Numbered from the stretch's first letter, positions 47,220 to 57,247 are shown. The stretch: DNA of 64,000 nucleotides from Methanolobus sp. ZRKC5 (GCF_038446525.1 NZ_CP151792.1:2046001-2110000), one strand, 5' to 3'. Made by a program: numbers and translations. Notes: generated by a model not told the origin, from the sequence alone.

Positions 47220-47930
47220 TTACTTCTGAATTTCATGAAGGGGGATGGAACCGTTGTGTAGTGCGGTTGCAACAAGTGCGCCCTTTATTCCTATCTCTTC
47301 CAATGCCTTAATGTCTTCCACGTTGCGGACACCGCCGCCAAGAAGTACATTATGTTCAGAGATAGAGACAATCTTACTTAAAAATTGTGAATCCACGCCA
47401 CTTGATGTTCCAACTCTGTCAAGGTCCAGGATTATTATGTTATCCAGATCATAGTCATTCAGTAGTTCTACTATTCTGAACGGGTCATCAGGCATAGATG
47501 GGTCGCTTGTGAGTATCTTACCATTCTTTTTGTCAATGCTGACATTAACTCTTCCAGGATATAGTGAAATAACCGTCTTTATTGTATCAAGGGATGCGGT
47601 CTCGGTTCCCAGTATAATGGATTGTACTATTTCCATAACATCCTCTGTTTCAGAAACGGATGTGATTCCAGGATCCAGCATTACCTTTGTATTCTCAGAT
47701 ATGGCTTTTATGATATCAAAGTTCTTTTCCCTCTTGCCAATCTTCTCAAGCAGGTTGAGGTCTGCTATGTATACTTCTGCTGGTTTTACGGCATCGACTA
47801 TCTTAACGGCATTGGATGTGTTGCATATGCAGCTGGAGAAATGTATGGGTTTATATTCACTACGATTCCCGCCCTGCGCATGGACTACGGTCCGGTTGAA
47901 TATATCAAGAACGAAAATGATACGAAACAT
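47220..47930 (-). CDS. HisA/HisF-like TIM-barrel protein
   Basis: From the ATG at 47930 the protein is 236 residues and begins MFRIIFVLDIFNRTVVHAQGG, the classic HisA-type start. Phosphate-binding turns VLLGGGVRNVED (about 195) and LVATALHNGSIP (about 220) and the barrel strands IIILDLDRVGTSSG fit the family. It is shorter in the middle than true HisA and lies head-to-head with the methanofuran gene mfnB, so it may have a cofactor role and not a histidine role. Its substrate is not known to me. Confidence 0.7.
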   Translation of the reverse strand: MFRIIFVLDIFNRTVVHAQGGNRSEYKPIHFSSCICNTSNAVKIVDAVKPAEVYIADLNLLEKIGKREKNFDIIKAISENTKVMLDPGITSVSETEDVMEIVQSIILGTETASLDTIKTVISLYPGRVNVSIDKKNGKILTSDPSMPDDPFRIVELLNDYDLDNIIILDLDRVGTSSGVDSQFLSKIVSISEHNVLLGGGVRNVEDIKALEEIGIKGALVATALHNGSIPLHEIQK

Positions 47931-47975
47931 ATATAATTGATACACCTGTCATGCTATAAAAAAAGAGGTTATAAT
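47931..47975. promoter_or_regulatory. 45-bp head-to-head promoter region hisA-like/mfnB
   Basis: The two ATGs are only 45 bp apart. ATATATAATT (about 47930-47938) fits the rightward TATA box, and the complement of CTATAAAAAA (about 47954-47963) the leftward one. Each TATA box lies near or within the other transcript's leader, so the genes probably share control. AGAGGT lies just ahead of mfnB. Confidence 0.45.
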
Positions 47976-48674
47976 ATGAAATTACTAATAAGTCCTATCA
48001 ATCCTGAAGAGGCAATCGCATCACACGAAGGCGGTGCTGACATTGTTGACGTAAAGAATCCAAAAGAAGGTTCACTTGGCGCAAATTTCCCATGGATCAT
48101 AAGTTCGGTAAAGGAAGCGATCAAGTCTGAAAAGCCAATCAGCGCAACAATCGGCGACTTTAATTTCAAACCGGGCACAGCATCTCTTGCAGCACTTGGT
48201 GCCGCAGTTGCAGGTGCAGATTACATCAAAGTCGGTCTTTATGATGTGCAAACCGAGGGTCAAGCTCTCGAAATGCTTACCAACATCACAAAAGCTGTAA
48301 AGGACTTTGACCCTGAGAAAAAGGTAGTTGCATCAGGTTATTCTGACTATGAGCGTATCAATTCCATCAATCCACAACTGCTTCCTGCCGTCGGCGCAAA
48401 AGCAGGTGTTGATGTGGTAATGGTAGATACAGGTATCAAGGACGGTCGCTCCACATTCGAATTCATGGATGAGGAAGCACTCACTGTTTTCACAGCTGCT
48501 ATTCGTGAAGTAGGTCTGCTCTCAGCTATTGCCGGTTCACTCATTTTCGACGATATCCCGGTGCTCAAGCGCATTCAGCCTGACATAATAGGTGTTCGTG
48601 GCATGGTATGTGGCGGAGACCGTGATGACTGTATCAGGGCTGAGCTTGTTGAGAAATTGAAGAATGAGATGTAA
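47976..48674 (+). CDS. mfnB: (5-formylfuran-3-yl)methyl phosphate synthase MfnB
   Basis: From the ATG at 47976 the protein is 232 residues. MfnB condenses two glyceraldehyde-3-phosphate molecules into the furan precursor of methanofuran, the first C1 carrier of methanogenesis. The TIM-barrel shows KLLISPINPEEAIASHEGGA, DIVDVKNPKEGSLGANFPW with active-site lysines, SATIGDFNFKPGT, and KVGLYDVQT. The C-terminal phosphate site is GVRGMVCGGDRDD. Length is typical. It diverges from the HisA-like gene. Confidence 0.92.
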   Translation: MKLLISPINPEEAIASHEGGADIVDVKNPKEGSLGANFPWIISSVKEAIKSEKPISATIGDFNFKPGTASLAALGAAVAGADYIKVGLYDVQTEGQALEMLTNITKAVKDFDPEKKVVASGYSDYERINSINPQLLPAVGAKAGVDVVMVDTGIKDGRSTFEFMDEEALTVFTAAIREVGLLSAIAGSLIFDDIPVLKRIQPDIIGVRGMVCGGDRDDCIRAELVEKLKNEM

Positions 48675-48688
48675 CTTCGGTTACATCT
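48667..48688 (+). terminator. Terminator hairpin over the mfnB stop
   Basis: AGATGTAAC (48667-48675) and GTTACATCT (48680-48688) form a perfect 9-bp stem with a TTCG loop. The stop codon TAA lies in the stem and TCTATTTTT follows. It is a compact, convincing terminator. Confidence 0.65.
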
Positions 48689-48827
48689 TCTATTTTTGAC
48701 AGCTTTTTACGATTCAGCCTTGCTATTGTTCTTGGACAAGTGGTTGATGGGTTGTAATTGCATGGACTGCAATTTATGGCTGAAGCATAACAGGGGCGTT
48801 TTACAAATGTCCAGCAAATCTTTCCGA

Positions 48828-49021
48828 GTAACTATTCAGCCTGGCACGATTTGCCTATTGGTACTGATTTCATCGAAATAGAGATGTCTGCTCACTAACA
48901 ATCTAACAATCAAAAAAGCAATCAATAGCAACAATCAAAATAAATGATCCTAATGAAATTTACGTTTCAACTTTTTGTCAAGATTGTTATTGATAGCGTT
49001 TTTATCAGGCTGAATAGTTAC
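48828..49021 (-). mobile_element. IS66-derived MITE, type B copy 2 (194 bp)
   Basis: It is the reverse complement of the 29315 copy with a single base difference seen. The left flank CTTTCCGA and right flank AAATCAGT differ, so no target duplication remains. The right side abuts fragments of two other elements, which suggests nested insertion followed by deletion. Confidence 0.85.
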
Positions 49022-49139
49022 AAATCAGTATCAATAGGCTAATTGTGGTAGGCTGAATAGTTACTATTTTTTAACACATAGAATGAAGCCATAGTATATT
49101 GTTTTTTGCATCATTAAAACAGTCAGGCTGAATAGTTAC
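49022..49139 (-). mobile_element. Stacked remnants: type A MITE end and IS66 left end
   Basis: 49022-49064 equals the last 43 bases of the type A MITE, including its inverted repeat. 49065-49139 is the reverse complement of the first 75 bases of the IS66 element (1720-1794), without a mismatch that I can see. Together with 48828-49021 the region has one left-facing and three right-facing repeat ends in 312 bp. Residual ends may still be substrates for the transposase. Confidence 0.85.
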
Positions 49140-49166
49140 AATTATTATACGTGGGGCAAACTTTCG

Positions 49167-49598
49167 ATGGAAATGTTAACCTTACAAAAAGAAATACTTG
49201 ATAAATATGCATCATGGTATGGAAATAGTAAACCATTAATAGAAAAATATAATCCCGGCTGGCGTAACACTTTCAAGGTACACAATAAAATAATCAATCG
49301 CCACATAAATTTATCTGACCAAACAGTCGAGGTCAATCATGAAAAAATGTACCAAGTATTCATGGAGTCTTTTAGATATCAAAAGAGTATGGTTGATCCC
49401 ATAGCAAACATAATTGAAAGCCAATACATTTTTTTTATAAACAAACACAAAATAAACCAAGCATTTAGAATAGCTTCTAATGTAGCTAAAAAGCAATGGC
49501 AATACATTCTTGCTTTATTAGCTTTTATTGTTTTACTCGCAGGTGCTATTAATGGTTGGCCTGTAATAACTGAATTTATTAACACAACTTTAACTTAG
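49167..49598 (+). CDS. AT-rich orphan protein with one membrane helix
   Basis: The 143-residue protein has a soluble N-terminal part (MEMLTLQKEILDKYASWYGN) and a membrane helix near the end (WQYILALLAFIVLLAGAINGW, about 111-131). No family is recognised. Base composition is A/T-rich like the orphan at 1049, and both lie directly beside IS66 left ends, which suggests a shared foreign origin. No clear binding site precedes the ATG. Confidence 0.5.
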   Translation: MEMLTLQKEILDKYASWYGNSKPLIEKYNPGWRNTFKVHNKIINRHINLSDQTVEVNHEKMYQVFMESFRYQKSMVDPIANIIESQYIFFINKHKINQAFRIASNVAKKQWQYILALLAFIVLLAGAINGWPVITEFINTTLT

Positions 49599-49870
49599 AC
49601 CCCCTACTCCTCATATTCCTATTCTTAAAAATTAAATCTTCTTCCTTTATTATGGGCTATAAATCGGGATATAACCTGCCTTTAAAAATGTTCATTTCCT
49701 TTGACCTGATACATTTTCAGAAAATCCCGGATTATTGAACTCCTGCAAATTTCAAATCATCCCCACCCAACACCCCAAACCCCAGAAGCGTTAAATCATA
49801 GTTCTACTGAATATATTATTAATGACGACCATCGATACCGTATTTAAGACTGGACTTGTGGTGATAGGTT

Positions 49871-52108
49871 TTGACTGAAGAAATAATCGTCAGCGTTGGT
49901 CAGGCATATCCTCGTGATGCAGGAAGAGGAATTGCCAGGCTTGATAAGCCCCTCATGCAGCAGATAGGCGCCATCAGTGGCGATATCATTGAGATCAAGA
50001 GCAAGGAAAAATGCTATGCAATAGTCTGGCCCGGTTATCTTGAGGATGCAGGCAAGGAACTTGTGAGGATAGACGGTAACCTCAGGAACAATGCAAAAGT
50101 AGGTATTGATGATAAGGTTACTCTGAAAAAGGTTCAGGTGGTGGAGGCTGAGGCTGTGACTCTGGCTCCAACACGGGAAACGCATCTTGTGGGAGGTGCA
50201 CGTTTCATTCTTCGGATATTGGAAGGTCGTCCTGTTGTAAAGGGACAGAATATCCGTGTTGAGACGGTGAACAATCCTATTTCTTTTGTGGTACTTTCCA
50301 GCAAGCCATCGGGGCCTGTGGTTGTGACAAGGAGTACCCAGATACAACTCAGGGAGAAGGCCGCAATTGCAGAGAGCACAACCGGTCAGGTGACATATGA
50401 GGACATCGGAGGTCTCCAGAGGGAACTGGGACTTGTGCGTGAGATGATAGAGCTTCCACTCAAGCATCCGGAATTGTTCAACAAACTGGGTATCGACCCC
50501 CCCAAAGGTGTCTTGTTGTTCGGGCCGCCGGGTACTGGCAAGACCCTGATCGCAAGGGCAGTCGCAAGTGAGACTGACGCCAATTTCATTTCTGTAAGCG
50601 GACCTGAGGTAGTTTCCAAATACTACGGTGAAAGTGAGCAAAAGCTGCGTGAGATATTCGAAGAGGCGCAACGTAATGCTCCAACCATTATTTTCATAGA
50701 TGAAGTTGATTCCATAGCTCCCAAACGTGATGAGGTCGTGGGGGAAATGGAACGCAGGATAGTTGCACAGCTACTGTCCCTGATGGATGGTCTTGCTTCA
50801 AGAGGCAAAGTCATAGTTATCGCTGCAACTAACCGCCCCAATTCAATTGATGAAGCACTGCGCCGTGGCGGCAGGTTCGACAGGGAAATAGAAGTAGGAA
50901 TCCCTGATTCAAGTGGACGTTTGCAGGTCCTTTATGTACACACAAGAGGCATGCCTCTGGAAAAAGGACTGGAGCTAAAGGAAATAGCTGCGGTGACCCA
51001 CGGATTTGTGGGTGCTGACCTGTCAACCCTGTGTAAGGAAGCTGCAATGCATGCCCTGAGGCGTCTTCTTCCTGAACTGAAAATAGATGATGTTGAGGAT
51101 GAGATCCCGCCGGAGTTTATGGAAAAGCTGGAAGTGTCCAAAAAAGATTTCGATGAGGCACTGAAGAATATAGAACCCTCTGCCATGAGGGAGGTTTTCG
51201 TAGAAGTACCCCACGTGAGCTGGGAAGACATCGGTGGTCTGGAGGGAGCCAAGCAGGAGTTGATAGAGGCTGTAGAATGGCCCCTGAAGTATCCTGATCT
51301 GTTCGATACGGTGAGCACAAAGCCACCGCGTGGTATCATGTTATTTGGTCCTCCTGGTACAGGTAAGACAATGCTTGCAAAGGCAGTGGCAACCGAGAGC
51401 GAGGCAAATTTTATCAGTATCAAAGGTCCTGAACTCTTCAGCCGCTATGTTGGAGAGTCTGAGCGTGCGGTTCGTGAGACTTTCCGTAAAGCAAAACAAG
51501 CTGCTCCAACTATTATTTTCTTTGATGAGATCGATTCCATGGCTTCTGAGCGTGGTTCCAGTGTTGATGCACATGCAACCGAGCGTGTGGTAAGCCAGAT
51601 ACTCACCGAAATAGATGGAGTGGAGGAATTGAAGGACGTTGTAATAGTCGCTGCCACCAACCGCCCGGATATTGTTGATCCTGCTCTGCTGCGTCCGGGT
51701 AGGTTTGACCGCCTTATCTATGTTCGTCCTCCTGACAAACAGAGTCGTGAAAAGATATTCAATATCCATCTTACAGATAAACCCCTTGAGAATGATGTGA
51801 ATATCCGTGAGCTTGCCGACATCACCGAGGGTTATGTCGGTGCTGATATCGAGTCAATCTCCCGTGAAGCTTCAATGCTGGCCCTTCGTGAGGTAATAAC
51901 TCCGGGTCTTAGTCAGGAAGAAGCTATGAAAAAAGCTGCCGGTCTGAAAATCACAGCCGAGCACTTCCTCAAAGCCAAAAAAAGAGTAAAACCTACAACT
52001 TCCCGCAGCGCCATGAGTTTCTATGAGCAGGCGGCTGAATCATTTGCAAGATATGCGGCCAATGAGGATGAGAAAAGTACAGGTGAAGACGAAAGGGCGT
52101 ATCAGTGA
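49871..52108 (+). CDS. Cdc48/VAT-type AAA+ ATPase
   Basis: The 745-residue protein has the N-terminal double-psi barrel domain (about 1-185) and two AAA+ modules. D1 shows [18 protein letters not shown] and [17 protein letters not shown]2 shows [18 protein letters not shown] and [16 protein letters not shown], each with arginine-finger segments. It forms hexameric rings that unfold substrates for the proteasome and other pathways. The start is TTG at 49871 with GGTGAT upstream. A short ATG frame (49822-49878) overlaps this start. Length is normal for archaeal VAT. Confidence 0.95.
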   Translation: MTEEIIVSVGQAYPRDAGRGIARLDKPLMQQIGAISGDIIEIKSKEKCYAIVWPGYLEDAGKELVRIDGNLRNNAKVGIDDKVTLKKVQVVEAEAVTLAPTRETHLVGGARFILRILEGRPVVKGQNIRVETVNNPISFVVLSSKPSGPVVVTRSTQIQLREKAAIAESTTGQVTYEDIGGLQRELGLVREMIELPLKHPELFNKLGIDPPKGVLLFGPPGTGKTLIARAVASETDANFISVSGPEVVSKYYGESEQKLREIFEEAQRNAPTIIFIDEVDSIAPKRDEVVGEMERRIVAQLLSLMDGLASRGKVIVIAATNRPNSIDEALRRGGRFDREIEVGIPDSSGRLQVLYVHTRGMPLEKGLELKEIAAVTHGFVGADLSTLCKEAAMHALRRLLPELKIDDVEDEIPPEFMEKLEVSKKDFDEALKNIEPSAMREVFVEVPHVSWEDIGGLEGAKQELIEAVEWPLKYPDLFDTVSTKPPRGIMLFGPPGTGKTMLAKAVATESEANFISIKGPELFSRYVGESERAVRETFRKAKQAAPTIIFFDEIDSMASERGSSVDAHATERVVSQILTEIDGVEELKDVVIVAATNRPDIVDPALLRPGRFDRLIYVRPPDKQSREKIFNIHLTDKPLENDVNIRELADITEGYVGADIESISREASMLALREVITPGLSQEEAMKKAAGLKITAEHFLKAKKRVKPTTSRSAMSFYEQAAESFARYAANEDEKSTGEDERAYQ

Positions 52109-52207
52109 ATATGTGATGCTCTACTTATCCATCATTTAATTGGATAAGCAGCATCAACAAAATGGATTCAACCTGATTTTAATTCAAAAAAGAAAACAAG
52201 AAAAAGT

Positions 52208-52230
52208 AAAGGGACTATTATAGCCCCTTT
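52208..52230 (+). terminator. Terminator-like hairpin after cdc48
   Basis: AAAGGGACTA (52208-52217) and TAGCCCCTTT (52221-52230) pair with one mismatch around a TTA loop, about 100 bases after the stop. Nothing else could be supported in 52109-52566 except a TATA-like CTATATATGC (about 52514-52523) before the next gene. Confidence 0.5.
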
Positions 52231-52566
52231 CCCTTAACTTAATTATCCTTGTTCTTTTGTTTACTATTGCTATCTAAAAACTATTTTTATTCAGAAAGTG
52301 GCATTTGTTTGAAAAGCAGGGCTCTAAAATATGTTTTTGCAATTATCAATATAGGCTCAAAATGACAATAATCCCAATGAATGGCATACATAATATTCAG
52401 AAACGAGTGCACTCTTAATTGAAAATGGAGTCACTATTAAAATATGAGGTAAGTACAGGAAACTACATCCATCTATTTTGGACTACCAAAAATACTTTAA
52501 GCCAACTCTACCCATCTATATATGCAGGGCAGGTAATCGAATCTGCCTCTACAGGAAGATAATCAC

Positions 52567-53271
52567 ATGCTAAGGCAGCGTTTTGTTCTGGATACAACTG
52601 CATTGACCGACCTGCAGACAAGAGAAAAGCTTGGTGAAGATGGTTTATGCGGGGGAATGAGGGAGGTATTAGAGCTTATAGCTAGCTCCAGGTTAAACCT
52701 TGGTATAAGTTGTTATGTGCCTTTTCCATCAGTTTACAAAGAGCTGCATGACTTTGCTCAGAACAACGGTTGTGATGATGATGTTATCGCGAAGATTGAT
52801 ACATGGCTTGTGAAAAAGGCTCCTGATAGGTATAATGTGCAGATTCCGTCTAAGGTATTCCATGAATATGTATCACACATGCGTGAACGTATCAACAAGG
52901 GCATGGTCATTGCTGAGGAAACTATCTGGGATGCATCTACTGAGTGCCTGCTCACCGATACTAAAGCAGAGACGAAAAAGGATATTAGTTTTGATATCGA
53001 AAAGAGAGTTATTGGCGGGCATATTGGGAAATTCAGGAACAAGTACCGTTCTGCTCTTCGTTATGGTATTCTTGACAGTGCTCCTGACATAGACGTTCTT
53101 ATACTTGCAAAAGAGCTTGATGCTGCTGTTGTTGCCAGTGATTTCGGGATACAGAAATGGGCTGAAGAACTTGGTGTCAGGTTTGTGCCTGCAAGTACGT
53201 TCCCCATGATATTGCAGGAATATCTGAAGCATGTAGAATCATCTGGAATAATTCCTTCTGAAAATGAGTAG
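52567..53271 (+). CDS. HARP-type PIN protein (RNA ligase partner / protein-only RNase P homolog)
   Basis: The 234-residue protein begins [20 protein letters not shown], with the PIN-domain aspartate in VLDTTALTD. It has the central helical insert [19 protein letters not shown], and acidic residues in [15 protein letters not shown] and [16 protein letters not shown]. This is the family once called RNA ligase partner (MJ_0950/COG1458), later recognised as homologs of Aquifex RNase P, which can cut tRNA 5' leaders. Its role in archaea that also keep RNA-based RNase P is open. It stands alone, 65 bases before the SAM synthetase gene. Confidence 0.82.
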   Translation: MLRQRFVLDTTALTDLQTREKLGEDGLCGGMREVLELIASSRLNLGISCYVPFPSVYKELHDFAQNNGCDDDVIAKIDTWLVKKAPDRYNVQIPSKVFHEYVSHMRERINKGMVIAEETIWDASTECLLTDTKAETKKDISFDIEKRVIGGHIGKFRNKYRSALRYGILDSAPDIDVLILAKELDAAVVASDFGIQKWAEELGVRFVPASTFPMILQEYLKHVESSGIIPSENE

Positions 53272-53351
53272 TTATTAATTCAATGCCATTCTAATTAAAA
53301 TTACATATACTAACTGCCGATAGTGGTCAGTAATCTTTGGGAGGGGTTAAA

Positions 53352-54566
53352 CTGAGAAATATAACCGTAGAGAAATTCAGGGCAGCAAGTGCTCCGGAAC
53401 AAAACCTCGAAATTGTTGAAAGAAAGGGACTGGGTCATCCTGACAGCATCTGCGATGCTATTATGGATCAGATATCTGTAAATCTATGTAATGAATACCT
53501 TGAGAAGTTCGATACGATCTTACATCATAATACGGATAAATGCCTGCTTGTCGCCGGGGAAACTGCTGGAATCTTTGGTGGGGGTATTGTAGTTGAACCC
53601 ATGCGTCTTGTTATTGGTGACCGTGCAACTTTCAAGGTAGAAGACACAGAGATCGATGTTGCCAATATAGCGGTGGATACTGCAAAAAGGTGGTTCGATG
53701 AGAAGCTACGTTTTGTGCAGCCGGACTTTGTGGAATATCAGGTAGAACTCAAGCCAGGTTCTGCAGAACTCACAGACATCTTCAGGAGACAAAAAGGTAT
53801 ACTTGGTTCCAATGATACATCGGCTGCAGTAGGGTATGCTCCCCTTTCTTTCACTGAACAGGCAGTACTGGATATGGAAAAGCACCTGAACTCTGCCCAG
53901 TTCAAAGAAGAATATCCGGAATCAGGTGAAGATGTCAAGGTCATGGGCATAAGGCGGGATACAAAATTAGACATAACAGTTGCAATGCCACTGATCGACT
54001 CTTTTGTTGATTCCGAGCAACATTATTTCAATATGAAGAATGACCTTTTTGGAGCTATGAACGGATATCTGGTGTCTTACATGGAAGAGAAAGGTGTGCA
54101 GATGAACACATCTGTCTCGTTCAATAATCTTGATATTCCGGGTCGTGGCATGGAAGGGATCTATACAAGCGTTACAGGTACATCAGCCGAAGATGCCGAC
54201 TGCGGACAGGTTGGAAGAGGTAACCGGGTAAATGGTATAATTCCCCTAAACCGTCCGGTTAGCAGTGAAGCAGCAGCAGGAAAGAATCCGGTGAGTCATG
54301 TGGGTAAGATATACAATGTTCTTTCCCATCATATTGCAGGAAGAATTGTGGAAAAAGTGCCTGATGTGAAAGAGGCATATGTATGGCTTCTGAGTGACAT
54401 CGGTGTTCCTATTGATACTCCCAAGGTGGCGGCAGCCCAGGTCATTATGGAAAAGGGATCAGTGGATTCAGTGGCAAAAGAAATAGAAGGTGTAATTGAT
54501 TTCGAACTCGAACATATCCAGGATTTTTGTATGCAGCTTGCCAGGGGTATGATAACCGTTTATTGA
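53352..54566 (+). CDS. mat: Archaeal S-adenosylmethionine synthetase
   Basis: The protein makes SAM from methionine and ATP. Archaeal-type landmarks are VERKGLGHPDSICDAIMDQIS, LVAGETAGIFGGGIVVEP, GTSAEDADCGQVGRGNRVNG and PVSHVGKIYNVLSHHIA. The strong binding site GGAGGGG (about 53340-53346) is followed five bases later by CTG AGA AAT ATA, matching the usual archaeal start M-x-RNITVE. No ATG is present; an in-frame TTG at 53337 lies before the binding site and is less likely. With CTG the length is 404 residues. It ends two bases from the stop of the convergent prenyltransferase gene. Confidence 0.9.
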   Translation: MRNITVEKFRAASAPEQNLEIVERKGLGHPDSICDAIMDQISVNLCNEYLEKFDTILHHNTDKCLLVAGETAGIFGGGIVVEPMRLVIGDRATFKVEDTEIDVANIAVDTAKRWFDEKLRFVQPDFVEYQVELKPGSAELTDIFRRQKGILGSNDTSAAVGYAPLSFTEQAVLDMEKHLNSAQFKEEYPESGEDVKVMGIRRDTKLDITVAMPLIDSFVDSEQHYFNMKNDLFGAMNGYLVSYMEEKGVQMNTSVSFNNLDIPGRGMEGIYTSVTGTSAEDADCGQVGRGNRVNGIIPLNRPVSSEAAAGKNPVSHVGKIYNVLSHHIAGRIVEKVPDVKEAYVWLLSDIGVPIDTPKVAAAQVIMEKGSVDSVAKEIEGVIDFELEHIQDFCMQLARGMITVY

Positions 54567-54568
54567 TA

Positions 54569-55420
54569 TCAGACACCGGCTATGAAAGATATGAGTGCGA
54601 AGGCCATTGCCATCTTAAACATTTTTGATGACTTTGCCGGATCATTCTTCCCGAGTATCTGATAAACAGCAACGATAAAGAGCATGTCAGCTAAAGCAAC
54701 TATGAACAGGTAGCGTATACCCATGAGTGATTGCAGATAAGGCAATGGGCTTGCTAGTACTGCAACAAAACCTATCAGTGATGCCAGATATGCTGCCTTT
54801 TTTGCTCCGATGATTATCGGCAGTGTGCGTGCTCCGTCTTTACTGTCACCTTCAATATCTTCTATATCTTTTACTAGTTCGCGGGCTATGGTTGCCAGGG
54901 TTGCCAGCAGGAAAAGTACAAATATCCCGTTGATTCCTCCGTTTTCAAAGAACACAGCACCGCCAAAGAGGAATGTAGAACCGGTAAGATATCCAACAGC
55001 AATATTTCCTAAGAGAGGCGTGCGTTTCAGGCTACTTGCATAATATATGAGTAAAAGAGAGTTGACAAGGGCAATAAAACCACATATCAGGTTTATAGAT
55101 GCTGCTATAAGAGTGCCAATTGCAAAGAGTGCCAGTGAGAAATATAAGGCGGTCTTAAGACCTATCTTTCCGGAAGATATTGGTCTTTCAGGTTTATTTA
55201 TCCTGTCAATCTCAACATCAAAATAGTCATTGATGGCATTGCCTGCGCCAGTTACCAGAAAGACTACAAGGAATACCTTTGTTGCATCAAATATCGGAAA
55301 CTGGGTGGAAAGCGGATTATTAGCTGCAACGATGTTGTAGGCTATAAACACTCCAATTATTGCGGCAATGGCTGCCATAAGGCAATTGCCCGAACGCATC
55401 AGTTTTAGGTACGCTTGCAT
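54569..55420 (-). CDS. Digeranylgeranylglyceryl phosphate synthase
   Basis: This 283-residue UbiA-family prenyltransferase adds the second geranylgeranyl chain in archaeal ether lipids. The first aspartate motif is [20 protein letters not shown] (about 60-79) and the second is [21 protein letters not shown] (about 180-200). Eight to nine membrane helices surround them. It lies 8 bases after nadA in the same direction, so it is probably part of the nadX-nadA transcript. Its stop codon lies 2 bases from that of the convergent mat gene. Confidence 0.92.
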   Translation of the reverse strand: MQAYLKLMRSGNCLMAAIAAIIGVFIAYNIVAANNPLSTQFPIFDATKVFLVVFLVTGAGNAINDYFDVEIDRINKPERPISSGKIGLKTALYFSLALFAIGTLIAASINLICGFIALVNSLLLIYYASSLKRTPLLGNIAVGYLTGSTFLFGGAVFFENGGINGIFVLFLLATLATIARELVKDIEDIEGDSKDGARTLPIIIGAKKAAYLASLIGFVAVLASPLPYLQSLMGIRYLFIVALADMLFIVAVYQILGKNDPAKSSKMFKMAMAFALISFIAGV

Positions 55421-55428
55421 ACTATAGA

Positions 55429-56346
55429 TTACCTGTTTCGTTTCACTTCAAGCATCCTGTCAAGTGCGATTCTGGCTTTGACTCTGATATCCTCTGGAAC
55501 AGTAATTACATGTTGCATCTTTTCAAGAGAGTTCAGCAATGAGTCAAGATCAATGGCTTTCATCTCCGGACAGACTGCAAATTCAGAGACACTATAGAAT
55601 CTTTTACCTGGATTGTCCTTTTCCAGCTTGTGAAGGATGCCACTTTCAGTGGCAATGATAAACTCATCTCCTGAGTTCTTGGCGTACTCAACCATTCCGG
55701 TGGTGCTGAATACCTTATCTGCCATGTCAATTACATCCCTGCGACATTCCGGGTGTGCAAGTACTTCGGCATCAGGATGTTCTTTCTTAGCCTTGATGAC
55801 ATCTGTAACAAGTATCTGGTTATGTGTGGGGCAGTATCCTTCCCAGGGGATTATCTTTTTTGTGCTGTACCTGGAAACATAGTCTGCAAGATTCTTGTCA
55901 GGGACGAACAATATTTCATTTTCTTCAAGGGAATTGACGACTTCAACTGCGTTTGCTGATGTACAGCAGATGTCACTTTCTGCTTTCACCTCGGCTGTTG
56001 AGTTTACGTAACACACGACTGCAGCATCAGGATATTTCATTTTCTCCTCGCGCAAGGCATCGGCGGTTATCATTGATGCCATAGGACAACCTGCATATTT
56101 TTCCGGCAGAAGCACGGTTTTTTCTGGACTCAGGATGGCTGCACTTTCAGCCATAAAATGAACTCCGCAAAACACTATGACTTCAGCTTCCTGTTCCATT
56201 GCCTGTTTGCTCAGTCCTAGGGAGTCGCCTGTAAAGTCTGCAATGTCCTGTATCTCTCCTCTCTCATAGTTGTGTGCGAGGATGACAGCATTACGTTCTT
56301 TTTTTAACTCCTGTATCTTTTCAATGATATGTTGAGTGTCTTGCAT
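55429..56346 (-). CDS. nadA: Quinolinate synthase NadA
   Basis: From the ATG at 56346 ([11 protein letters not shown]) the protein is 305 residues. It condenses iminoaspartate with dihydroxyacetone phosphate to quinolinate with a [4Fe-4S] cluster. Landmarks are [23 protein letters not shown], the cysteine in [25 protein letters not shown], and [13 protein letters not shown]. It follows nadX, which supplies iminoaspartate. Confidence 0.94.
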   Translation of the reverse strand: MQDTQHIIEKIQELKKERNAVILAHNYERGEIQDIADFTGDSLGLSKQAMEQEAEVIVFCGVHFMAESAAILSPEKTVLLPEKYAGCPMASMITADALREEKMKYPDAAVVCYVNSTAEVKAESDICCTSANAVEVVNSLEENEILFVPDKNLADYVSRYSTKKIIPWEGYCPTHNQILVTDVIKAKKEHPDAEVLAHPECRRDVIDMADKVFSTTGMVEYAKNSGDEFIIATESGILHKLEKDNPGKRFYSVSEFAVCPEMKAIDLDSLLNSLEKMQHVITVPEDIRVKARIALDRMLEVKRNR

Positions 56347-56431
56347 TAGATCATAACCTTTTGTAAGTGACAATTCTGTCCATAAATCAATTTTATGAAT
56401 ATGTTGGAGATAGATTACTGTAATTTCCAGT

Positions 56432-57247
56432 TCATGTCCCAGTCTGGAACGGATTGGATATCTTTTTAAGGGTAGCTATGGCAGAAAGGGATGCAAGATA
56501 GCTGCTCTTTGGATTTGTAGGCGACGGAACATTCTCGACCCGTGTTGTAAACTCTCCGAATGCACCTTCAACGGATATCTCGTGTATGTTGCGTGTAAGT
56601 GCCGGATTTGCTACTATCCTTACCTTGGTTTTCTCAAAACCAATACCTGCAATGCTTAGGGTTGCAGCGACATTGACATTTGCAGGGAAAGCTTTTACCG
56701 CTTCACTGGCAGGCCCTTCAAAAATAACAGTTTTCCCGTCGATCTTGTCCAGATCGATCTTGTTTATGATAACATAAGGTGCTCCTGCAAGTCCTCTTGG
56801 CGGTTTTTGGGTTGTGAGTGTGACTGAGTATATTTCCTCGGTTGAAGCTGATTTGAGTCCGTCAAGCCCGACAATAGCTCCGGAGGGGAGATACACTTTG
56901 CAGTTGTTATCTTTTGCAAGTTCCTTTATGGCGTTATGCAATTTTTCGTCTGCAAAAGCACCCACACTCATTATCATAACATCACAATGTGCATGGAGAG
57001 CTGCTGGTATTACCTCATAGACAGCCTCCTGTGATGCGCATTCTACAAGAAGATCTATCTGTTTGATCATTGTAGCAGGTTCTATTATCTGAGGGTTGGA
57101 GATTTTGAGGGTGGATAACAGTCTATCCACATCATCCTTATTCCTGTCATAAATAGCAAAAAGCTCTGCTTCAATGATGCCATCATCAATGGCTTTGCAT
57201 ATGCTGGTTCCGATTGTCCCACAGCCAATAAGTCCTATCTTAAGCAT
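56432..57247 (-). CDS. nadX: L-aspartate dehydrogenase NadX
   Basis: The 271-residue protein oxidises aspartate to iminoaspartate, replacing the oxygen-dependent NadB, as expected in an anaerobe. The Rossmann start is [19 protein letters not shown]. Further landmarks are [39 protein letters not shown] and [16 protein letters not shown], with the catalytic histidine downstream in [12 protein letters not shown]. It is the first gene of the leftward NAD operon, divergent from nadC. Confidence 0.93.
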   Translation of the reverse strand: MLKIGLIGCGTIGTSICKAIDDGIIEAELFAIYDRNKDDVDRLLSTLKISNPQIIEPATMIKQIDLLVECASQEAVYEVIPAALHAHCDVMIMSVGAFADEKLHNAIKELAKDNNCKVYLPSGAIVGLDGLKSASTEEIYSVTLTTQKPPRGLAGAPYVIINKIDLDKIDGKTVIFEGPASEAVKAFPANVNVAATLSIAGIGFEKTKVRIVANPALTRNIHEISVEGAFGEFTTRVENVPSPTNPKSSYLASLSAIATLKKISNPFQTGT

